Below are positions 57,863-64,000 of a DNA stretch of 64,000 nt, in pieces. Origin of the DNA: Rhizobium sullae (GTDB lineage Bacteria > Pseudomonadota > Alphaproteobacteria > Rhizobiales > Rhizobiaceae); contig NZ_CP104145.1 of assembly GCF_025200715.1 (NCBI RefSeq), positions 248,001 to 312,000 of the forward strand, written 5' to 3'. A model generated the notes under the pieces. It did no database searches and was not told the DNA's origin. It was given only the letters and a program-made list of their open reading frames with translations. The position numbers and the translations under genes are program-made. Numbering within the stretch: position 1 is the stretch's first letter; every line of letters begins with the position of its first letter.

Positions 57863-57990
57863 TCACATCCTTCCCACTGGTCATTGCTTACAGGAAGGGA
57901 AAGGCGCTCGGTCCAGCCGGACGGTGGCTGGTGAAGGAATGTGTCGCTCAATGGGAGTTGGCCGATAAACCTTGAGCGCCGGAGATAGGC
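57863..57990 (+). repeat. LysR 3'-end repeat, copy B (relic)
   Basis: Diverged duplicate of the last part of the LysR gene at 44661-44790 (for example CAGGAAGG-AAAGGCGCTCGG and CAATGGGAGTTGGCC blocks), including the stop codon. No other part of the LysR gene precedes it. Confidence 0.85.
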
Positions 57991-58807
57991 TGCCCTTCGC
58001 TGCGCTCGTGAGCGACAGCCGATCGCCGCGGACAGAGACACAGGCTATCGCCGATCGCTTGTCCTCGCTAATACGCTCTGCCAAGATCAGTCGCGCTGAG
58101 CGCGTTCGCCGTCAACACGAAGGTGAATACCTCGATATGGATGCCTGCATTGAGGCCTCGATTTCACACCGCATCGGCGAGATGCCGGATTTCCGGGTCT
58201 ATGGCCGGTCCGAGCGTCGCAGCCGCGATTTTTCGGTACTTGTCCTGCTGGATGTATCGCAGTCGACAGCAGACCGCATCCACGGCAAAGATGATACCGT
58301 ACTCGACCTGGAACGATTTTCGACCGCTCTTCTCGCCAAGACGATTTCCGCTGCAGGCGACCCTTTTGCAATTGCCGCGTTCTGCTCCGACACCCGGGAG
58401 GACGTTCGGTATTTCCGGATTAAGGACTTCGACGAAACATACAACACCTTCGCGAGGTCACGCCTTGCAGGCATTCGCAGTTGCCTCTCGACCAGATCGG
58501 GAGCCGCCATTCGCCGCGCAGGAGCGGATCTTGCGAAACGTCAGAGTCATCGACGGCTGCTGCTGGTTGTGACGGACGGGGAGCCATCCGACGTCGACGT
58601 CGACGACAACAGGTATCTCGTGGAAGACGCGAGAGCGGCCGTCCATTCGCTGAACCGCAAAGGAATCGATACGTTCTGCGTCGCACTTGATTCTGACGGG
58701 AGGTCTTGTGCCGATCGGATCTTTGGACGCGGGGAACCGCAGCAATTGCGAGTGTCGGACAACTGCCAATTCAGCTGCCGACTATCCTTTATCGTCTGAC
58801 CAGATGA
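57991..58807 (+). pseudogene. NorD/CbbO-type von Willebrand A protein, C-terminal fragment
   Basis: The C-terminal half of a NorD/CbbO-like activator: a vWA domain with MIDAS motif VLLDVSQST and partner Thr/Asp in LVVTDGEPSDVDV, then KGIDTFCVALDSDGRS. The N-terminal several hundred residues are missing and replaced by the LysR repeat. Near 58760 a frame change occurs; the normal family ending LPTILYRLTR is read in another frame to 58807. No nor or cbb genes are nearby. Confidence 0.75.
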
Positions 58808-58862
58808 ACTACGTCGCCGGCTGACTGAATGTTGATCAGGCCGCTTTGGACGCCGCAAATTG

Positions 58863-60095
58863 TCATTCCCTGATAAGATCGTTCAGCGGCACCGCGGATT
58901 CCCCGTTTGCCCCTACATCCAGAATAAATCCTGCGGCGATCATCGTCTTGAGTTTTCGGATGGACATCGCCACATCCCGTACCGGTCCCAAGGCGCAAGC
59001 GCCTCGCAGCAGACCATGCTCAGTCAGCGACAAAAAGAGCCTTGCGGCACCGACAGTGCCTGAGACGGTCAAAGAACCGTATGCCGGCACACCGGCCACC
59101 TGAAGCGCGAGGTCGTATTGGTTGCTCCAGAACCAGGGCACTTCGTCGAAGGCTTTCCCTTGGCCAAGCATGTTTCGCGCAGCCGTATCGGCCTGATCTT
59201 CTGCATTTCGCCAGTTTTCCAGCCGTAAAAACCTATCAAAAATCCCGCTCTTGTATTTGCAGACATCGCCGCAGGCGAAGATGTCAGGATCCTCCGTTTG
59301 CAGAAGCTCATTTGTCATGATCCCATTGTCTACGGCAAGTCCGCCTGTTTCCGCGAGCTCCGTTCGCGGCCTGACGCCCACACCATAGACTACAACTTCG
59401 CATTCGATTACCTCGCCGGTGTCCAGCCGAACCGCCGCGACCCTGCCATCGCCTTCCAGCGCGGCAACGCGCACACCGAAACGAATGTCCACTCCTCGAC
59501 CACGGTGCTCGGAAACAAGTGCGCTCGAAACGTCTAGTGGAAGGCTGCGCGCCATAGCGTGAGGCGCAACTTCCAACACGTGAACGTCACACCCTAGCTC
59601 GACCGCCGCTGCGGCGACCTCAAGCCCGATGACGCCGGCACCAATCACAACCAGCTTCTGTCCGGCATGGAAGGAACGCGCGATCGCGTCAGCGTGTTGC
59701 GGTGTGCGCAATGGCCAGACGCCATCGAGTTCCGCCCCCGGCACCGCCAATTGGTTGATTGCCGAGCCCGTGGCCAGAAGAAGCTTCTCGTATGGTAGGC
59801 GCCGGCTATCACTGAGCAAGACCCTCTTGGTTGAGCGATCGATGCTTTGAACAGTCTCACCAAGCAGAAGCTCGATCTGATTTGCCTCGAACCAGCTTGC
59901 GGGAAAGAAAGCGCACTGATCGCTGGTCTTTTTACCCAGAAGCACCGCCTTGGACAACGGTGGGCGGTCATATGGGACGTGAGGCTCATCACCGACCAAA
60001 CTGATTTCTCCGGTCCAACCATGTTTGCGAAGGGCGGCTGCCGCCTTCGCACCGCTATGGCCAGCACCGACGATAACTACGGATTGCGCGTTCAC
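58863..60095 (-). CDS. FAD-dependent ferredoxin/rubredoxin reductase
   Basis: 410-residue NAD(P)H:FAD oxidoreductase of the ferredoxin-reductase/rubredoxin-reductase class. FAD site VVIVGAGHSGAKAAAALR, the second Rossmann motif LVVIGAGVIGLEVAAAAVEL, the FAD-ribityl motif DPDIFACGDVCKY, and a C-terminal reductase domain. The GTG at 60095 (GGGG about 9 bases upstream) is preferred; a TTG at 60110 is possible. It could pass electrons to the rubredoxin at 60831-61049. Confidence 0.88.
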   Translation of the reverse strand: MNAQSVVIVGAGHSGAKAAAALRKHGWTGEISLVGDEPHVPYDRPPLSKAVLLGKKTSDQCAFFPASWFEANQIELLLGETVQSIDRSTKRVLLSDSRRLPYEKLLLATGSAINQLAVPGAELDGVWPLRTPQHADAIARSFHAGQKLVVIGAGVIGLEVAAAAVELGCDVHVLEVAPHAMARSLPLDVSSALVSEHRGRGVDIRFGVRVAALEGDGRVAAVRLDTGEVIECEVVVYGVGVRPRTELAETGGLAVDNGIMTNELLQTEDPDIFACGDVCKYKSGIFDRFLRLENWRNAEDQADTAARNMLGQGKAFDEVPWFWSNQYDLALQVAGVPAYGSLTVSGTVGAARLFLSLTEHGLLRGACALGPVRDVAMSIRKLKTMIAAGFILDVGANGESAVPLNDLIRE

Positions 60096-60125
60096 AATGG
60101 AATACCCCAAAAACCAGGCCTAGCC

Positions 60126-60770
60126 TCAGGACTGACGTGCCTTTTCAGTGCCAAAGGCAATCATGCTGCCGCCGATCAACTCATCGCCCTGCTTCTGCAA
60201 CATCTCGCCCGCCTCGAGGATATCCCGCGCCTCGCGATTCTGGCTCAGCTTGAACTTGCCGATCAGGCGGGTGATCTCGATTTCGATACCGACGATCGCC
60301 TTCAGCATCATGTCGATATAGTCCTTGGGACTGTCGGTCATCTTCCAGGGGTCCGCCTGTGCCGCCTCGTGCGTGCGGGTGAGGCGGGCGACCAGGCCAC
60401 GCACATATCGCTCGTCATCGCGGATCGTGACGCGGCCGTGCGCATGGACCACGAGGTAGTTCCAGGTCGGGACCTGCTTCTTGAACTCGCGCTTGCTCGG
60501 ATACCAGTTGGGAGCAATATAGGCATCGGCGGCGCGGAAGACGACGAGCACTTCGTCGCCGGTCGACACATCCTGCCAGACAGGGTTGGCGCGAGCGACA
60601 TGGGAGTGGAGGGTGCCGTTTTCTCCCTCGGACCTGTTCAGCTCGAACGGAAGGTGGTTGGCGTCGAGGCCGGCTTGGCCGTTTGTGACGAGGATGCCGA
60701 GCGGATTCTTCTCGATCAGATCGAAAAGAACCTCTGGACGGTTTTCGGCAAAGTGCGGTGGTACGTACAT
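60126..60770 (-). CDS. PaiB-family FMN-binding protein
   Basis: 214 residues of the PaiB/FMN-binding split-barrel family: MYVPPHFAENRPEVLFDLIE, HLPFELNRSEGENGTLHSHV and PNWYPSKREFKKQVPTWNY are characteristic. ATG at 60770 with AGGAG upstream. PaiB proteins are linked to negative control of degradative genes in Bacillus, and in proteobacteria the gene often lies beside MocR regulators, as here. Confidence 0.9.
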   Translation of the reverse strand: MYVPPHFAENRPEVLFDLIEKNPLGILVTNGQAGLDANHLPFELNRSEGENGTLHSHVARANPVWQDVSTGDEVLVVFRAADAYIAPNWYPSKREFKKQVPTWNYLVVHAHGRVTIRDDERYVRGLVARLTRTHEAAQADPWKMTDSPKDYIDMMLKAIVGIEIEITRLIGKFKLSQNREARDILEAGEMLQKQGDELIGGSMIAFGTEKARQS

Positions 60771-60830
60771 GTGAACTCCTGGGCGCAAGTAGTTGGCCTC
60801 GCTTGTCGCGATGCCGGGCTAGAACTGTTG

Positions 60831-61049
60831 TTAAATTTCGATCATTTGGAAGTCGGCTTTGGAAGCACCGCAGTCGGGGCAAGCCCAGTCCTCCGGTACG
60901 TCGGCCCAGCGCGTCCCGGGCAGAATGCCGTCGTCGGGCCAGCCATCTTTCTCGCTGTAGACGAGACCGCATAGGACGCAAAGCCACGTCTTTAAGGGCG
61001 GGTTCTCGTCGATGAGCTTATCAAGCGTCTGAACAGTGTCGTCGCTCAT
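60831..61049 (-). CDS. Rubredoxin
   Basis: 72 residues with the two Fe-binding motifs CVLCG and CPDCG at normal spacing, plus the family motif [20 protein letters not shown]. An N-terminal extension of about 20 residues precedes the rubredoxin fold. ATG at 61049 with GGAG upstream. Electron carrier; likely partner of a neighbouring FAD reductase. Confidence 0.94.
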   Translation of the reverse strand: MSDDTVQTLDKLIDENPPLKTWLCVLCGLVYSEKDGWPDDGILPGTRWADVPEDWACPDCGASKADFQMIEI

Positions 61050-61199
61050 GGGATGCTCCAGTTTCTCGGAGCCGCTAACGGCTCGCTCGATGTCTGGAGC
61101 ATCCTTGATCCGAATTGGCCCATTTCACAGGACCAGTATTCGTTATTTTCGCTGTACCACACGAACCGTTATGGCATCCCGTGTGGGCTCGGGATGGCT

Positions 61200-62729
61200 T
61201 CAGGCTTCGGCTACGAGGTGTTCGGGCTTGGACAGCGGTCCGCGTATCGCTCCGACGGAGGCATCGAGAACGTCTTTCAGCCGCTGCACAGCGGTTTGGA
61301 GTTCGCCAGGGGTGAATCCGCCAAAACCCAGCATCAGGCCGAAACGGGCAGGAGGATTGGCGAACATTGGCGAAAGCGGCCTGACGACAAGACCGACCTT
61401 GCCCGCCTCGTCGGCGATCTTCACATCATCGATACCGAGAGGCAGCCAAAGCACGAGATGCATGCCTTGGTCCGATGGCTGCAGGGTCGCCCACGAGGGG
61501 AGTTCCTGTTCAATAGCCTTGATCAGCGCGTCTCGCCTTTCCGAATACGCGCCGCGAATCCGGCGCACATGCGCCTCGAAGAGGCCCTCGCGCATATAGC
61601 TTGCCAGGACATGCTGATCGGGTGTGGGGGAATGGCGGTCGATCATCGCGCGCGCCCCGGCGAAGGCATCGATCAAAGGCTCCGGCACGATCGCATAACC
61701 GAGGCGCAGCGATGAAAACAGCATCTTACTCATGGTGCCGAGATAGACGACCCGGGATGGGTCGAGCCCTTGGAGGGAAGGGAACGGATATCCCGCGTAT
61801 CGCAGTTCGCTGTCGTAGTCGTCTTCCACGACCCAGGCATTGTTGTTGCGAGCCCATGAAAGCAATGACGTACGTCGCGGCATGCTGAGCGGCATGCCGA
61901 GCGGATATTGGTGGGAGGGCGTGACGAAGGCGACGCGCGCGCCAGGACATCGAAGGATGCCCTCCTTGACGTCGATGCCCTGGCCGTCGACCGGGATCCG
62001 ACAGATTGCGATGTTGAAATTGCCGAGCACGGCCTCAATCCCCGGATAGGCCGGATCCTCGGCCCAGACAGCGTCTCCCCTCGTCAGCAGCACCGTTGCC
62101 GCCAGGAACAGCCCCTGCTGCGTTCCCGCGGTGATGATGACCTGATCGGCGGTGCACTTCACTGCCCGCGCCTTGCGGACATACTCGGCTATCGCCGCGC
62201 GCAGTTCCGGCAGCCCTTTTGGATCGATGTATCCAGAAGGGGCCGCGGGTCGCGTTGCCCGAACCCGGTTCCCCAGCCGCCGCCACTTGTCGTCGGGCGC
62301 GACGTCGCCGGCCGGATGTGCGATTGCAAAAGGCTGCGCTCGCTGCGGTCGCAATGCCGTTGCGACGGCAGCGAGCCGGGCAACATTTGTCGGCAGGGGA
62401 AGCTCTGCGGCGGGCGCGTCGAGCATCATTTCCGGTGAAACGCGATCAGACGCGTCCTCATGGACATTTGCGACAACCGTGCCGCTTCGCGCGCGGGTCT
62501 GCAGGTAACCTTCCGCATAGAGCTGGTCGAAAGCTTCAACAATGGTACCGCGTGCAATTCCCAGAGTAGCGGACAATGCTCTGGTCGATGGTAGGCGCTC
62601 CCCGGGCTTCAACTCCCCCTTCGCAATCGCATCACGAAGCGCTTGCGCGAATTGCTGGCCGATGCGGCCGCTCGTCCGATCAAAGGACCGCAGCGAAGCG
62701 ATCGTGATTAGGTCTTGCCGCCGCGCCAT
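61200..62729 (-). CDS. MocR-type (GntR/aminotransferase) transcriptional regulator
   Basis: 509 residues. The N-terminal GntR winged helix (GQQFAQALRDAIAKGELKPG; ALSATLGIARGTIVEAFDQL) is fused to a class I aminotransferase-like domain. PLP-binding features: PSHQYPLGMPLSMPRR, EDDYDSELRY and the Lys in YLGTMSKMLFSSLRLGY. ATG at 62729; a GTG at 62744 is possible but its ribosome site is too close. MocR proteins sense PLP with an amino compound; the target here may be the divergent or neighbouring paiB/rubredoxin genes. Confidence 0.92.
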   Translation of the reverse strand: MARRQDLITIASLRSFDRTSGRIGQQFAQALRDAIAKGELKPGERLPSTRALSATLGIARGTIVEAFDQLYAEGYLQTRARSGTVVANVHEDASDRVSPEMMLDAPAAELPLPTNVARLAAVATALRPQRAQPFAIAHPAGDVAPDDKWRRLGNRVRATRPAAPSGYIDPKGLPELRAAIAEYVRKARAVKCTADQVIITAGTQQGLFLAATVLLTRGDAVWAEDPAYPGIEAVLGNFNIAICRIPVDGQGIDVKEGILRCPGARVAFVTPSHQYPLGMPLSMPRRTSLLSWARNNNAWVVEDDYDSELRYAGYPFPSLQGLDPSRVVYLGTMSKMLFSSLRLGYAIVPEPLIDAFAGARAMIDRHSPTPDQHVLASYMREGLFEAHVRRIRGAYSERRDALIKAIEQELPSWATLQPSDQGMHLVLWLPLGIDDVKIADEAGKVGLVVRPLSPMFANPPARFGLMLGFGGFTPGELQTAVQRLKDVLDASVGAIRGPLSKPEHLVAEA

Positions 62730-62830
62730 GACTTTCTGGACCACTTCCTATTTGAAATGTGAGCAACGATGATAGACCAACGACGTCGGAAGATGAAGAT
62801 CCTTCAGCCAACTGGCCGGAGAATGTGTGC

Positions 62831-64000
62831 CTAGTTCAGCAACGCCGCGCGAAGCTCATACTGAGGATCGGCGACTTGCTCCGGCGTGACAGGTGCTTGT
62901 TTGACAAGGAGCTGGCGTGCCAAAGCTTGGTCGTGAACACTGTTGAGGCTCTCGACGGCGCGCAGCCGGCGCTCTGAGAAATGCCATAAGGAGAAAGCGC
63001 CGGCTTCCCCTTCACGCCTTACCGTCAGATCGACGCCATCCAGAAATCCGACCCTCTGAAACTTGCAAAGCCTCTGATTCGACCAAAACACCGGGGGGAC
63101 AATATAGGGCGCGGGAGCCCCGACCAGCGTCGCCGCGGCTGTCGCCGCCTGTCCATGCGCGTTCTGGATACATTCGAGGCGTACAGGAACGCCGAGTTGC
63201 ACACTTGGAAATGTGGTGCAGTCACCGACAGCAAGGATATCGGGGTCCAAGGTTCTCATGAACGGATCGACGATGATGCCGTTTCCGCAGGCAAGACCGG
63301 CATCATGCGCGAGGTCGATGTTGGGGGAAGCTCCGGTCGCAAACAGGCAGATATCTGTTTCAACCCGAAGCCCGTTGGTGAGCGTGACACCGTGGAGACG
63401 GCCGGCCATTGCGTGGATTTCTGCAGTCCCGGCTTCGAGGTAGACGTTGACGCCGGCAGTGCGGTGAAGCTGCTCGATTGCCTCCGCGATTCCCGGCGAG
63501 CACGAACGGGCCATGAGCCGCCCGTGAAACTCGACCAGCGAAACATGGCAGCCGATGCTCGAAAGTGTCGATGCCATTTCAAGGCCGATAAGCCCCCCTC
63601 CCACGATCACCACTTGCTTAGGGGACCGGAGCGCGTCGCGCACAAACCGGGCCTCGTCCAGAGTGCGCAGGTTGACGACGCCATGCGGGATTGCCCCGAA
63701 GCTTTTCGGCAGGCTCCTCGCACGCGCGCCTATGGCAAGGACGAGCGAGTCGTAACGAAGCCGCCGACTGTCTTCGAGTTCAACGGCTCGTTCCCGCCGG
63801 TCGATCTTCACGCATCTTTTTCCCGAAAGCAGCCGGACATTTGCGTCCGCGAAAAATCGATCCGGGCGCAGCAGGATGTCGTCCGGCGATAGGTTTTGCG
63901 TCAAAAAGGCTTTGGAGAGGGGCGGTCTTTGATATGGTAGATCCCGTTCTCCGTTGATCAACGTGATCTGTTCCTGGTAGCCCATCTCACGACATTTTGC
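62831..64000 (-). CDS. Second FAD-dependent ferredoxin reductase, 5' end outside window
   Basis: At least 389 residues; the reading frame continues past the window edge (residues before the internal Met at 63985 read AKCRE), so the first FAD motif is outside. Visible: LPYQRPPLSKAFL, the second Rossmann motif VVIVGGGLIGLEMASTLSSI, and DPDILAVGDCTTFP. Same class as 58863-60095 but clearly diverged. The C-terminal domain is complete. Confidence 0.88.
   Translation of the reverse strand, partial: AKCREMGYQEQITLINGERDLPYQRPPLSKAFLTQNLSPDDILLRPDRFFADANVRLLSGKRCVKIDRRERAVELEDSRRLRYDSLVLAIGARARSLPKSFGAIPHGVVNLRTLDEARFVRDALRSPKQVVIVGGGLIGLEMASTLSSIGCHVSLVEFHGRLMARSCSPGIAEAIEQLHRTAGVNVYLEAGTAEIHAMAGRLHGVTLTNGLRVETDICLFATGASPNIDLAHDAGLACGNGIIVDPFMRTLDPDILAVGDCTTFPSVQLGVPVRLECIQNAHGQAATAAATLVGAPAPYIVPPVFWSNQRLCKFQRVGFLDGVDLTVRREGEAGAFSLWHFSERRLRAVESLNSVHDQALARQLLVKQAPVTPEQVADPQYELRAALLN

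Overview
This window is a mobile, symbiosis-type replicon segment from an alpha-proteobacterial rhizobium of the Rhizobium/Sinorhizobium/Agrobacterium group. The evidence is a nodD-nodABCIJ nodulation locus with a nod box, a nifHDKENX-fdxB nitrogenase operon with NifA/sigma-54 signals, an Agrobacterium-type virB1-virB11 secretion operon, and very dense insertion sequences. Species cannot be fixed from the sequence alone; a symbiotic plasmid or symbiosis island is the natural setting.

Layout. (1) 1-8.6 kb: a frameshifted IS110 transposase, then a decayed Tn3-family transposon (SAM methyltransferase passenger, tnpR, res region, broken tnpA) split by an IS21-family element. (2) 9.4-18.9 kb: a leftward virB1-virB11 operon, including a short virB7 at 13217-13384, with near-consensus vir boxes upstream of virB1; no virD4, virG or relaxase lies in the window. 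(3) 19.1-24.2 kb: IS wreckage (IS3, IS110, IS66, IS6, IS5) around a small apparently chromosomal fragment ('folC-trxA). (4) 24.3-29.9 kb: leftward nodABCIJ and divergent nodD sharing a nod box. (5) 31.1-40.2 kb: rightward nifH-nifD-nifK-nifE-nifN-nifX-DUF269-DUF683-fdxB with hairpins between nifH/D, D/K and K/E. Three near-identical IS6-family copies (20.6, 30.2 and 40.2 kb) bracket the nod block and the nif block like partitions. (6) 41-45.7 kb: a truncated ABC permease, a TSP3-repeat exported protein, a decayed GST, a DoxX-like protein, a LysR regulator, and relics of a transketolase-like enzyme and a 3-hydroxybutyryl-CoA dehydrogenase. (7) 45.7-57.6 kb: a long leftward operon-like array encoding a PAS protein, an AAA+ regulator without GAFTGA, a spermidine/putrescine-type ABC transporter, an aldehyde dehydrogenase, a GabT-like aminotransferase, glutaryl-CoA dehydrogenase and a CaiB-type CoA-transferase. 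(8) 57.9-64 kb: a duplicated LysR tail, a norD/cbbO relic, two FAD-dependent ferredoxin/rubredoxin reductases, PaiB, rubredoxin and a MocR regulator.

How the parts may work together. NodD with plant flavonoids would switch on nodABCIJ to build and export the lipochitooligosaccharide core. NifA with sigma-54 would drive the nif operon in nodules. The vir-type channel could deliver proteins or DNA if a coupling protein is supplied elsewhere. The catabolic array reads most simply as uptake of a diamine or amino acid and its conversion through an omega-amino acid, a dicarboxylate semialdehyde and glutaryl-CoA to crotonyl-CoA (a cadaverine/5-aminovalerate-type route). That pathway is inferred from gene combination, not shown.
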